Of a stretch of DNA of 64,000 nt, positions 48,068 through 59,266 are shown piece after piece (position 1 is the first letter of the stretch; every line of letters begins with the position of its first letter). Made by a program: the position numbers and the translations under genes. This DNA is from Styela clava. Lineage: Eukaryota; Chordata; Ascidiacea; Stolidobranchia; Styelidae. The DNA lies in assembly GCF_964204865.1 (NCBI RefSeq), contig NC_135250.1:22993395-23057394 (forward strand). The letters run 5' to 3'. Under the pieces are notes generated by a model, which saw only the letters and a program-made list of their open reading frames with translations, did no database searches and had not been told where the DNA came from.

Positions 48068-48673
48068 ATGGAAGAAAAAATCAATACAGATTCTAAAGAA
48101 CATGCTTTTGAAATTTTACAACAATTGAATGAATATCGTAAAACTGGACGTCATTGTGATTTCATGATCAAAGCTGGATCTGAGGAACTTTCTGTTCATA
48201 AGAATATTGTGTCGGCAAGTTCCGATTATTTTAAAGCAATGTTATCTCATGAAAATGTGGAAACAAAATCTGGTGTCGTTGAAATAAAGGAATTTGATGA
48301 AGTTTGTGTTAAAAAATGTGTTGATTTCATTTACACTGGGGATGCTTATGTTGCCAAAGAAAAACGTGAAACACTCATGGGTGTCGCTCACATGATGCAT
48401 CTGCAAAGACTTTGTGATAGTATCGCAATTTTTCTGGAAGATGATCTTGATCATAGATCGTTTTTTCAAACTAAAAAAATTGCAAATAGGTACAACTGTA
48501 AACAACTTGAGGAAAAATGCAATCAATTTGCATTGCAACGTTTTAAAGGAATTGCCCAGTCTGATGAGTTTATGGATCTAGATGAAAAATTTATTTCATT
48601 TCTGATGGAATCAAAGGAAACAAAAGCAAAGGAAGAAGTGAAAAGGAAGATCGTGATATTTTATTTTTGGTGA
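48068..48673 (+). pseudogene. BTB-BACK-Kelch protein, copy 3 (truncated at duplication junction)
   Basis: It is identical in layout to copy 4 through BTB and most of BACK (to KAKEEVK, ~residue 193). At 48644-48646 it runs into duplicated intergenic DNA and adds RKIVIFYFW before a stop. The product would be a BTB-BACK protein of 201 residues with no Kelch propeller. Such a protein could in principle bind CUL3 without a substrate, but its shape is a direct by-product of the tandem duplication, so pseudogene is the simpler reading. Confidence 0.85.
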
Positions 48674-48792
48674 AATGTCATTGGCGAGCAATTGGGATCA
48701 CACTAGGTTGTATCCAAGAGCCATCACCAGATAGTTAGGGTATTCCCCGTTTCACGGACAACAGGCAGTATGGTCTTGTGTTGTGGGAAATA

Positions 48793-49561
48793 GGATAGGA
48801 TTTACATATTTATCCCGGGGGGAGAGGAAAGCCGATAAGACGACTTATCAATATGGCGAACTACGGCCTCTCCTCCGGTTACCATTCGAAGTCGGGTATG
48901 GGATAAGATATATATAGAGTTTGTTTTCGGAAGCATGGACTTGGTGGTGGAGGAAGCGGGTCTGGTATAGTTTAGTACCACATCCACTTCTAGTTGGCCT
49001 GGCTCAACAATTTTTGCATATGTCAATCCTAACCCCCACCTGACTACGTCACCGAAAAATTATGTCATTCCGACGTCACAGTGGTGTAATAAGGCCCACC
49101 GAAGTATGTGGATGGTCGTCCCAAACGCGCAGACGATAACCCGAAATCGAGCAAGCTATTTTTCTCGTCGTAACAATCACGCTAGGAGAGAGATCGCCGG
49201 CTTTAGCAAGTTCCTATCGGCGGCGCAGATGCCATTTCAGGCGATCGTAATTATACTTTGGCAATCCCTATGACGTAATTTTTGGATGGCATAGTCAGGT
49301 GAGGGTTAGGAATAACACATGCAAAAATCGTTATGCTACGCCCACTGGAAGTACTTGTGGTACTAAACTATACTAGACCCGAGGAAGCCGTAACCGACCA
49401 GCGGTTACGTGAACCACCCAACGACGGCGAGGAGTCCAGCAATCCTCTCGCACATAACCATCCCTGCATGGGATTCAAACCTACGAACCCACGCAGAGTA
49501 ATTAGAGTTGCGGTGGCGAGCGTATTCCTAACGCTTAGCCAGTTGAGCCACACCACCCCAC
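48793..49561 (-). repeat. SINE interrupted by MITE, unit B copy
   Basis: Duplicate of 45718-46484: the same SINE is broken at the same base by the same MITE. This proves the insertion came before the tandem duplication. Confidence 0.85.
48958..49380. mobile_element. 423-bp MITE with 8-bp target duplication, copy B
   Basis: Same ends as 45883-46303, flanked by gaggaagc at 48950-48957 and 49381-49388. It arose by segmental duplication rather than by a new insertion. Confidence 0.85.
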
Positions 49562-49587
49562 ATTGAGAGACAATGATTTTTAATGGA

Positions 49588-49926
49588 TAGGATAGGATTT
49601 ACATATTTATCCCGGGGGGAGAGAAAAGCCGATAAGACGGCTTATTCATATGGCGAACCACGGCCTCTCGTCCAGTTACCATTTCAAGTCGGGTATGGGA
49701 TTAGTTATATATTGTTTGTTTTCGGAAGCATGGACTTGGTGGTGGAGGAAGCCGTAACCGACCAGCGGTTACGTGAACCACTCAATGACGGCGAGGAGTC
49801 CAGCAATCCTCTCGCACATAACCACCCCTGCATGGGATTCGGACCTGCGAACCCACGCAGAGTAATTGGAGTTGCAGTGGCGAGCGTATTCCTAACGCTT
49901 AGCCCGTTGAGCCACACCGCCGCGCC
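49588..49926 (-). repeat. Full-length tRNA-derived SINE, unit B copy
   Basis: Duplicate of 46508-46844 with a slightly longer 'aggatagga' tail and an intact box A region (ctaacgcttagcccgttgag on the plus strand). It is flanked by aatgga on both sides. Confidence 0.85.
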
Positions 49927-50267
49927 AATGGACAACATAACTTGGAATATCAAAATTGAACTAACGATAAATGGGTAAAAAAAACATGCCGGTTTCACAC
50001 ATGGCTATTATGTTGGGTTTTCTATTGTCAAATTTAGCAAATTTTTTTTTTTTGAAGCATGTTCAGACATTCGGCATCTGGATTTCTGTTTGATATTTTG
50101 GCATTTTTTTGACTTTTTTTTATTAGTTTCTGTTATTAAAATGGGCTACTATAGTGTGTAACAATGCCTATACTTAGATAGATATTCAAGCAGGGTTTAG
50201 TTTTGCATGTTACCTTGTTATTTGTCAGTTTTTAGTTGTGTTTATAAAAAGAGTTGAAAATTACTTA

Positions 50268-50790
50268 CCAGATATGCTCGTTTTACTGCCCGATCTTGAT
50301 TAAGGGCCCGTTTGAATAGCAGCTCATGTGAACAGAACATAAAATTATATGAGGGCCGGTGCTTGAATACCCGCTCAATATAAAAGCTGATTTTTCAGTG
50401 GTAGGGAACAATAGGAAATAAGGAAGCGCTTTTGTCACAACGCTGTTGAATTTTGGGCGCCGGTAGATAACACTCGTGCCTTTGGCGTCCAAGTACATAA
50501 CAGATAGCATTGATTATGTAACACCGTGGTTCTCAAACTGGGCGTCGCGGCACCCGAGTGCGTCGTTTCAATTTTTGATGGGGCTTCGCAAAACATTTCT
50601 TCTTTTGCGGATTTGTAATTGCGGTGCGTAGAAAAAGTCAAAATTTTTGTTATTCTCGTTTAAATCATACTTGAGAACTTGAAAATAACAATTTAATATT
50701 TATTGTAACGATCGAAAATAACACGCGCCCGTGCTTTAGTGAGTTGCTTGAAAAAAATATGGGCCAAGGCTACAAAACGAGCAAATACTG
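50268..50790. mobile_element. 523-bp TA-flanked MITE in the KLHL leader, copy B
   Basis: Twin of 47186-47708 in the duplicated unit, again between the TATA-like box (50243) and the start codon (51150). It moves the box to 907 bp from the ATG. Confidence 0.8.
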
Positions 50791-51149
50791 TAATTCAGTA
50801 ACAGTGATTATGCCATCCGGTAGTTCGAAGAGCTTTAGTTCAAGCAGTCAATACTTGATACTTTACATACAGACATACCTTCGGCGGCTTCGATATTGTG
50901 ATGTGTACTCATTTGATCAGGCATTGCATCATTGCCTTTCGTTATCTGGGTATAGTTTCATTTTTATTTAATTGTAGTCATTGTTTTAAGAAGCAAGGCA
51001 GCAAGATTTGTTTGTGTTGAACTATAAACTATATAACTTTTTTAAATATAGTTTTTCTATTGTTTAAGGTACTTTATCAATATTGGTAGGCTATATTCAT
51101 ATAACTGTATAAGCAGTTCTTTATAAAATCAAACAAAATCATCTCAGAG

Positions 51150-52763
51150 ATGGAAGAAAAAATCAACACAGATTCTAAAGAACATGCTTTTGAAATTTTA
51201 CAACAATTGAATGAATATCGTAAAACTGGACGTCATTGTGATTTCATGATCAAAGCTGAATCTGAGGAACTTCCTGTTCATAAGAATATTGTGTCGGCAA
51301 GTTCCGATTATTTTAAAGCAATGTTATCTCATGAAAATGTGGAAACAAAATCTGGTGTCGTTGAAATAAAGGAATTTGATGAAGTTTGTGTTAAAAAATG
51401 TGTTGATTTCATTTACACTGGGGATGCTTATGTTGCCAAAGAAAAACGTGAAACACTCATGGGTGTCGCTCACATGATGCATCTGCAAAGACTTTGTGAT
51501 AGTATCGCAATTTTTCTGGAAGATGATCTTGATCCTAGATCGTTTTTTCAAACTAAAAAAATTGCAAATAGGTACAACTGTAAACAACTTGAGGAAAAAT
51601 GCAATCAATTTGCATTGCAACGTTTTAAAGGAATTGCCCAGTCTGATGAGTTTATGGATCTAGATGAAAAATTTATTTCATTTCTGATGGAATCAAAGGA
51701 AACAAAAGCAAAGGAAGAAGTGAAATGTAAGATGTTGTTAGCATGGACCAAACATGATATTGATGAAAGAAAAGAATGTTTTCTCAGTTTGGTGATGACT
51801 TTGTCATATAGAAGATTTCTTGTTGCAAATGAACCACTGATATTTGAATCTGCGAAATCTCTTCAGTCATTGACTTTGTCAATTTTAGACAGCAATGAGA
51901 ATTTCAGTGAAAAAGATGTAAATTTTACAAAGAATAAACAGCTTGTTGTTTTTGACAAAACTTCTCAAAGAATGCATTCTCATGATGTTGATGATAAAAC
52001 ATGGACACCAATGCAAACCATAGATCAAGCAATTATACAGAATACATTACATTCTGCTATAGTGATGGAATCTTACATTTATGTAATTTGTACAAATGGA
52101 TCGTTTTACAGACTTAAATATGCTGAATCAAATGCAAAGTGGGAACAAATGGCAAATACAAATCTTCAGTGGGCATGTGTAGTTGCACTTGATGGTTTTG
52201 TTTATGGTATTGAATATCAGAATTACTCAAACATTATGGAAAGATATGAACCATCAAATAATAGATTGACCAGACTAACAAACAAATCATTGATTCTAGC
52301 TTGGGAATCTTTGGTGGCTGCTGATGGAAAGGTGTTTTGTATTGCAGGACAATCTGAGCAGCAATTTCAAGCAACAAACCAAGTTGAGATTTATGATCCT
52401 GTCACATCAACTTGGTCAATGGATAATGGATCATTGAATGAAGCAAGATATTGTGCATCTGCAACTGCTACAGAGGAAGGAATATATGTTATGGGAGATT
52501 ATGATAATAATAGAGGTTCAACTCTCACTACTGTTGAATTTCGTTCATCTGTAACTAATACCTGGATGATGTTGAAACCAATGAAAACTACAAGAGCACA
52601 GTTCAGTAGTTGTTTGATTGATGACAAAGTTTATGTCATTGGTGGAAATGGAAATCCTGCAATTATAGAGGAATATGATCCTGAAACAAAAGAATGGGAA
52701 ATCATTGAAACAATACAAGGAAAAAATATAATTCCATTGGCAACTGTTGCAATATCTATATAG
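51150..52763 (+). CDS. BTB-BACK-Kelch protein, KLHL-type, copy 4 (intact)
   Basis: 537 residues, single exon, from MEEKINTDSKEH to PLATVAISI. BTB ~15-120, BACK ~125-230, Kelch blades ~280-537 (VEIYDPVTSTWSMDN, IEEYDPETKEWE). Compared with copy 1 it has a 21-bp in-frame deletion after SLVM (the KFQLTKM segment, end of BACK) and a few changed Kelch residues, such as GIYVMGDYD where copy 1 has IYVMGGYN. An open frame over 1.6 kb with mostly in-frame differences from its paralogues suggests a functional gene. Expected role: CUL3 substrate adaptor. The substrate cannot be inferred. Its leader carries a MITE absent from copies 1 and 2, so its regulation may differ. Confidence 0.92.
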   Translation: MEEKINTDSKEHAFEILQQLNEYRKTGRHCDFMIKAESEELPVHKNIVSASSDYFKAMLSHENVETKSGVVEIKEFDEVCVKKCVDFIYTGDAYVAKEKRETLMGVAHMMHLQRLCDSIAIFLEDDLDPRSFFQTKKIANRYNCKQLEEKCNQFALQRFKGIAQSDEFMDLDEKFISFLMESKETKAKEEVKCKMLLAWTKHDIDERKECFLSLVMTLSYRRFLVANEPLIFESAKSLQSLTLSILDSNENFSEKDVNFTKNKQLVVFDKTSQRMHSHDVDDKTWTPMQTIDQAIIQNTLHSAIVMESYIYVICTNGSFYRLKYAESNAKWEQMANTNLQWACVVALDGFVYGIEYQNYSNIMERYEPSNNRLTRLTNKSLILAWESLVAADGKVFCIAGQSEQQFQATNQVEIYDPVTSTWSMDNGSLNEARYCASATATEEGIYVMGDYDNNRGSTLTTVEFRSSVTNTWMMLKPMKTTRAQFSSCLIDDKVYVIGGNGNPAIIEEYDPETKEWEIIETIQGKNIIPLATVAISI

Positions 52764-54027
52764 CGTTATTTACTTTTATTCTTGGACACATAGGGCTCTC
52801 ATATTTTGAAATCAAAATAACTATCGGTTTTTGTAATTTACTCCCAATTTTTTCACAGAATGATGGAAACTAGTAAATTAATCCTTTGTGTGGTAAATTT
52901 AGATTGAATAATTCCTTTGACAAAAAGTTTTATTTGATTTTTTTTCTCCAATACATTTAGCGCATGAACGAATTCACAGAATGTTTAAAGATATATCTTA
53001 AATAATTTCTCTTCAGATAGCCAATAGCAATACTGATTATTCGATTGCTTGGTTAGTTAATTATTACCTATTTTATTTGGAAGTGACAAGTGAAAATTAG
53101 TTTCATATTGGTAGCGTTGATATTATATTGTTTTTTTAGATCATTTTATTTATAATAGTCAACAATTTATTCTCTAATTCCTAAAAAATGTATCATTTTT
53201 CAATATTTTATTCAACTAGTTCGAAGATATGTATTTTTTGAATGCGGTAAATATTATTCATGCTTTTTATTCTTGGAATAACTGATCAAAAATAAATGTG
53301 TTTTTGTAAATGAAATATTTAGGTTAGTGGCAATAAAGCTTTTATTACATGCCCTTGTTGCACGAATTGGGTTCTGTCCATCAAATATCAAACTTTTACA
53401 AATTTTTTTTTTACAAATAAAAGAAAATGCAAAACTCTTGGATCACTGTTGTGTGTTGTCCAATGCAATATTAGTATTTTGTATTTTTGAGGTGAAGCTC
53501 ATTTCATACCATCATCTGTATAACATCATAACAGACTTGTTGTGGCCTTCTAGACTAAGACCAATTATTCAACTTATAATATTCCTATTCTGAAAATAAT
53601 GATGTTGAGAAATTTTCATTTTCGTGAATATCTTTGCAACCAATGAGGCATGAAATATTATCATTTTTTATTGATTTCAATTCCTGATTAACAGACAATA
53701 AGTTCTGTAATTAAGGAAATATGATTTTATTGAATATTCTCAAATTTTATTCTTGTGGTAGTATATTCATATTGACTAATTCACTGAACTTGTTTTATGT
53801 ATAAATTGTTATTGCGTTATGTATGAAAGGCACTAGAAGAAAATATAAATTTTCGTTATATTGCTTGTAGTTTATCTTTGACAAATTCTTACTGGAATTT
53901 TTTTCACAGGGGCAATTTGCAATATTGATATCATAATTAGACCAGCTGAAAAAAAATTAAATACTCTCTGACGGTCACGAAGTTTCTGCCAGTCTTTATA
54001 ACATGCTTGATTCGTTACTCCACAATT
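52764..54027. other. 3' flank of KLHL copy 4
   Basis: AT-rich, homologous to the flank of copy 1, including 'ttagtggcaataaagctttt' with an AATAAA near 53331. No gene. Confidence 0.55.
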
Positions 54028-54456
54028 TGAGGGCTGGCAACCTTCGGCCCGCAGGACGGTTCCGGCCCACGACGCTTCACAGAATAATAGTAACAGAATT
54101 TATTGTGAGACACGTCTAGACTTCATGATATAATGATTTAACAACTATAAAATACGAAATTACTCGTTTGATGAGCCTATAATTTAAATATTGTTAGACA
54201 AATGGCAACAAAACGCAGGAAAGTTGATGCTAAGTGCAAAGGGTTCAATGGCGCCGAAAATATTCGAATGTAATATTTTGAGATGCAATGCAATGAGGAA
54301 ATAAATCTATATTCTATTGAGATATGTATCACTGCTTGATTTCTACTCTACAAGAAGTATCATCCGTTCATTTTTCAACTTTCTAAAAATATGTACGCCC
54401 CGTCAATGACTTGCAACTCTTAATTTTGTCCCGAAAGCGACAAATGGTTTCCGACC
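54028..54456 (+). mobile_element. Internally deleted hAT element with transposase start
   Basis: The left end 'gagggctggcaacc' pairs with the inverted right end 'tagggtcggaaacc'. Inside, the frame MATKRRKVDAKCKGFNG (ATG near 54201) matches hAT transposase N-termini and is then lost by deletion. It is homologous to 29188-29545. The target duplication is not clear. Confidence 0.65.
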
Positions 54457-55016
54457 CTAGTTGTAGATGATTTGATGCATATTTTTGATAAAGATTCACG
54501 CAGACAACACATGTCATTACTGTTTGGCAAAAAGTGGAATTGATATCAGGCTGTGGAGTTGGCAGTTTAATAAACTCATTTTGATATTGTCTAGAAGCAG
54601 CTGTATTTTAAATGTCCTTAAGTTGGATTCAAAATATATTTTTAGTTTAAAGTTTTATAAAAAGTTTTTCATACCTAGAACACCAGTAGAATCTGGGATT
54701 GTGAGAAAGTTTAAAAAGTGGAGAAGTTTTTTAATTTTGATGATGTCATCGCACACAAAAACTGAATCCTAAAGAGCCAGCAGAAATTTTTGAAATAAAT
54801 GAAAGTAATAGCTTTTAGCGAAAAATACAATCTTTAACCACTGGAAATATCAAAGCAATTCCTCTAGTAGGTAGTGAGCAAAGATATTATTTCACAACAA
54901 CATAATAACAAAACGATCCATATGTACACTTCATGTCCAATTAGGATCAAGAAGATCGGGAATTTATATTTTAATTAATATTTTCGGTGAAGTGCTATGG
55001 CGAGCAATCGGGATCA
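54457..55016. other. Inter-unit spacer of the KLHL array
   Basis: Non-coding. It is homologous to 44940-45400 after copy 2 (words such as 'catcgcacacaaaaactgaa' and 'catatgtacacttcatgtcc'). It leads into the boundary block that also occurs at 45405 and 48700. Confidence 0.55.
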
Positions 55017-55024
55017 CACTAGGT

Positions 55025-55708
55025 CAGGGTCGTCCAACCCGTGGCCCGCGGGCCACATGTGGCCCGCTGAGGAGTTTAGAGTGGCCCGCGCTGTATTTTC
55101 GAAATTGAATAAAAAAAAATTAGTAAAACTTCTATTTTTCGAGAGATGTACTAAATATGAAGATTTGATACAAACAATTTGTTCATTTTTCTGAAAAGCG
55201 CTCTGTTAGTCCGTTCAAACGAGTCGTGAGTGCCATCCCCAATTGGAAGATATGGATACATAAATAGTAGCTCACACACTTGGGCAGAATGGCCGTTTTA
55301 ATTACCTCATAATTTGACAGCACGTACCGGTACTCGTACAATTTTTTTTTACAGATGAACCATGTCAAATCCCCTGTGAGATCACTAATTTCTGACAGTC
55401 ATATGGAAAATTCGTCTCGCATTGCTACATCGTCCTTTTCAGCGAATATTGACAAACTTGTTAGCGAAAAACAGTGCCAAACTTCACATTAAAATGTCTA
55501 CGAGTAGAAAAAACTTTGTTTACTTTACTGTATCTTCGTTTTTTATTGTTCTTATTATTAAGAAAGTTTGGTGCGAGGGTTTTGTTTGTTTTTTCATTAA
55601 CTTTTGGTCAGTGTAGCGAAACTAGAACATAATTACCATGTTAAGTGGCCCGCGCAATTATTAGTAAACTTAATGTGGCTCGTCGGCCAAAAAGGTTGGC
55701 CGACCCTG
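55025..55708. mobile_element. 684-bp hAT-type MITE with perfect 8-bp target duplication
   Basis: The ends are CAGGGTCGTCCAACCCG and CAGGGTCGGCCAACCTT (inverted right), followed by 'ggcccgcgggcc' words. The target duplication cactaggt occurs at 55017-55024 and 55709-55716. The uninterrupted site is visible in the paralogous block at 45408-45418 (atcacactaggttg). Short frames inside are not transposase-like. Confidence 0.92.
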
Positions 55709-55912
55709 CACTAGGTTGTATCCAAGAGCCACCACCAGATAGTTAGGGTATTCCCCGTTTCATGGACTGCAGATGCAGGCCGTGAGTTGTTGTGTTGTGG
55801 GAAATATCTGAGAGATTTAATGGTGGCTTTAATTGGAAAAAGTCCAGTATCAAACAAATGTTAAGAATTCAATTGGAAGCTATTGCATAATGGGTTACCC
55901 ACTGCTGATAAA

Positions 55913-57196
55913 ATGAAATATTGGCTTGAGAATGAACCAGGGACATGTGTTTTATGTAATTATGGCATTGATGAGACAAGTTTTCATTTATTTTTTACGT
56001 GTGAATGGGCCAGGGATTTTTGCAATCAATTTGCATTGCAACGTTTTACAGAAATTGCCCAGTCTGATGAGTTTATGGAACTTGATGAAAAATTTATTTC
56101 ATTTTTGATGGAATCAAAGGAAACAAAAGCAAAGGAAGAAGTGAAATGTAAGATGTTCTTAGCATGGACCAAACATGATATTGATGAAAGAAAAGAATGT
56201 TTTCTTAGTTTGGTGATGAAATTTCAGTTGACAAAAATGACTTTGTCATACAGAAGATTTCTTATTCAAAATGAACCACTGGTATTTGAATCTGCAAAAT
56301 CACTTCAGTCAGTGACTTTGTCAATATTGGACAGTCATCATGAGGATATCAGTCCAAAGGATATCAATTTGACAGAGAATAAACAGCTTGTTGTTTTTGA
56401 CAAAACTTCTCAAAGAATGCATTCTCATGATATTGATGCTAAAACATGGACACCAATGCAAACCATAGATCAAGCAATTATACAGAATTTACATTCTGCT
56501 GTAGTGATTGAATCTTACATTTATGTGATTTGTACAAATAGATCGTTTTATAGACTTGAATATGCTGAATCAAATGCATAGTGGGAACAAATGGCAAATA
56601 CAAATCTTCGATCTGCATGTGTAGTTGCACTTGATGGTTTTGTTTATGGTATCGAGTATGGAAATCACTCAAACATTATGGAAAGATATGACCCATCAAA
56701 TAATAGATGGACCAGACTAACAAACAAATCATTGATTCTAGCTTATGAATCTTTGGTGGCTGCTGATGGAAAGGTGTTTTGTTTTGCAGGTTTGAGTCAA
56801 CAATATCGAGCCACAAACCAAGTTGAGATTTATGATCCTGTCACATCAACTTGGTCAATGGATAATAGATCATTGAATGAAGCAAGATATCAAGCTTCTG
56901 CAACTGCCACAGAGGAAGGAATATATTTAATGGGAGGTAATAATGTTAATAGTAATACAGATAGTGTTGAACTTCGTTCATTTGTAACTAAAACCTGGAT
57001 GATATTGAAACCAATGAAAAATGCAAGATATATTTTCGGTAGTTGTGTGATTGATGAGAAAGTTTATGTCATTGGTGGAAATGGTAATCATGCAAATATA
57101 GAGGAATATGATCCTGAAACAAAAGAATGGAAAATTATTGAAACCATTCAAGGAAAAAATGTAACTCCACTGGCTACTGTTGCATTATTTATGTAA
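55913..57196 (+). pseudogene. LINE C-terminus fused in frame to BACK-Kelch, KLHL copy 5
   Basis: The open frame (no stop from about 55883; first ATG 55913) begins with LINE ORF2 C-terminal sequence, CVLCNYGIDETSFHLFFTCE then WARDF. At about 56023 it joins KLHL sequence in the middle of BACK (CNQFALQRFTEIAQS). BTB and the first part of BACK are absent. A TAG at 56579-56581 replaces the AAG found in the other copies (SNA-stop-WEQMAN). The same frame continues to 57196 with the remaining Kelch blades. A candidate AATAAA lies at 57280. The short product would be a zinc-finger-like segment plus BACK and one or two blades. Most likely a pseudogene, unless the stop is a sequencing error. Confidence 0.8.
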
Positions 57197-57627
57197 CATT
57201 GACTCTTCTTATCAGTTGTTATACCTTTGTGGCATCATTTATTCCTATTATTCATCAACTAAAATTGAGTAGTAGTAAAAATAAACCTCTGTTGTTGATT
57301 TGATCATGAAAGTGAATGAATAACCAAATTTCTATTTCAGCTGCATTTCACCAGTTATCGAGCATAACTATGGCCAAGAAATTTGACTTCGAAGAGTTGA
57401 TTTAAAAATTCATTATGCTTAAAGTAGTATCTATCTAATTTTTTATTAAATTTTTTTTACCGAATAGTTCACTATTTCTAATACATTCGAAATTATTATT
57501 TTCAAACATGAAATTTCGAATACATGAAAAAATAAATTTAAGTGAAAAAGCATATTTTAGGGCATGAAGGAATCTGCATACAATAAACAATGGAATAACT
57601 GTTATCTACAACCTGTCTATTTACCAG
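57197..57627. other. 3' flank of KLHL copy 5
   Basis: AT-rich, with an AATAAA at 57280-57285. Unlike copies 1, 2 and 4 it shows no obvious shared flank, so this end of the array differs. Nothing else recognised. Confidence 0.45.
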
Positions 57628-58030
57628 ACATTTTATGTCCACCGATTGCCTGATATTTTTGAGTAGTATAGCTTTTCATATTTTAGTTGGTACGAAAATA
57701 CGAATCAAAAATTGATAATAATCGCGCAGTTTACTACACATTTTATGTCCGCTGATTGCCACTGTTTTTTAGAGTTTTGTAATTCCTTCTGTTTTCTCGT
57801 AGTACGAAACTTCGAATCAAAAATTAATTATAATCGGGCAGTTTTCCACACATTTTATGTCCGCAGACTGCCCTGTATTTTTCAATAGTAATGCTTTTAT
57901 TTTTTCGCAAGTAGGAAAATGAGAATCTAAGATTAGGTATAATCGGGCAGTTCACCACACATTTTATGTCCCCAGATTGCTGTGATATTTTATTATACGA
58001 TAGCAATGCTTTTATTTTTTCGTAAGTCGA
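57628..58030. repeat. Tandem repeat, about 110 bp, four units
   Basis: The word 'cattttatgtcc' starts units near 57628, 57738, 57850 and 57959 (spacings about 110, 112 and 109). Each is followed by 'gattgc', 'ttttt', an 'agt-acgaaa' block, 'gaatc(a/t)aa' and 'aatcgggcag'. The units are diverged by point changes and small indels. Confidence 0.85.
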
Positions 58031-59266
58031 CGCAACCAGGGTTTATGTTAAACAGAATTAAATCAATACAGCAAAGCCTTGTAATTGCTGGTATCTAAAT
58101 ATTTTGCGCAACAGAAAATCATCCTGGTAAAAAAGTGATACTTTTAACTATCATTATCAAAATTGGTTGCCAAAAAGGGGTTAAAAAGTATAAACTATAT
58201 TTCCTAATAACTCCTAATGACAAATTTATTGGGTATTGTAACAATTGTGGCTTTGAATAATTTCAAATTTTCGACATGAAGGAAATAAATGTATAAACCA
58301 GCGGCAATGCCAATCGTGCAACAGTATGAGGCGCACTCTCGCACAGAAGATCACAAACAAATTAAGTGCCGATCCTACTTCATCGTGATTACTATACGTT
58401 ACAAAGCGTGGAAAATCATTTCAAGATTTCACTTAGAAGCGAAACACCTCGCTAACGGCGAAAAGTGGCTACTATTCGTAATTATTAGAAAATCAGCCAA
58501 AAAGGTATTCGAATACTTTGATATTCGAATGTTTTCGAATATTCGATTCATTTTGGACAACCCTGTCCTATTTCATTTCTACATAGCATTTATTTCAACT
58601 GTCATTATTTGGATCATGGTGTTTTAAATCATTGTGTTATCTAGCATTATGATGATCGTAATTTTTTATGTTGAACCTATCAAATTATTTCTTTACTCAA
58701 TTCTGAAATTTTGTGCCACAGATAGTAAGGTTCGTGTCAGCAGCGGTAACTCCCACTTTATTTTATTGCTTATGTGCATTAGCTTTTGATAAAGCCTTCT
58801 TAAGGTGATTATGAATATCTAAGAATAAAATGGGTAAAATAAAGTAGGCAATAATTGCAACCTGTTTTTATTATGTGTTTTTGATAACTGTAACTGTTCA
58901 ATTTGTAATTTTTTTTTATATCTACTGCTTATGATAAAGATACATCAGTTTAAAATATCCAACATATATATATATTCTTGTTATGTCTGCTAAGATTAAT
59001 AAATTTAAAAGCACAAGGTGTTAAAAATTGTTGAAGTTTGGTTGCTAAAATGTTTAGAATAAACAAGAATTACAATTTTTCATTTTACTCGAATTTAATC
59101 TGTGTTATATAAGTTTGCCTTCTGATTTTGAAGTATTTTACCTTACAACTCCCTATAATATTATCAATTTAATTTTTTTCTCACAGATAACAAATGGTAT
59201 ATTTTTGATAACATAGTTATTATCATCATGAGATGAGCTGAAAATGAAATCAACAATTCCTTACAA
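58031..59266. other. Non-coding region with a transposon end
   Basis: The 'attcgaatattcga' words followed by 'ggacaaccctg' at 58556-58566 resemble a hAT terminus, but no matching left end was found. A 112-codon open frame at 58289-58627 crosses this terminus and is not credible as a gene. The rest is AT-rich. Confidence 0.4.

Larger units (their letters stand above)
45348..48645. repeat. Segmental tandem duplication, unit A
   Basis: Unit A (from 'gaagatcgtgatatttt' at 45348) and unit B (the same string at 48646) run parallel through SINEs, MITEs, the leader and the KLHL start. The offset is about 3.08 kb, after correcting for ~220 bp present only in unit A (45495-45717, a LINE-tail fragment ending in poly-A). 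Only scattered base changes distinguish them. The unit ends inside KLHL copy 3, at the junction with unit B. Confidence 0.9.

Noticed and set aside
45727-49998. Several 60-130 codon frames on both strands
   Set aside because: All fall inside SINE or MITE copies and are repeated only because the elements are duplicated.
58289-58627. 112-codon plus-strand frame
   Set aside because: It includes a transposon-terminus sequence (attcgaatattcg and ggacaaccctg) and has no recognisable domain.
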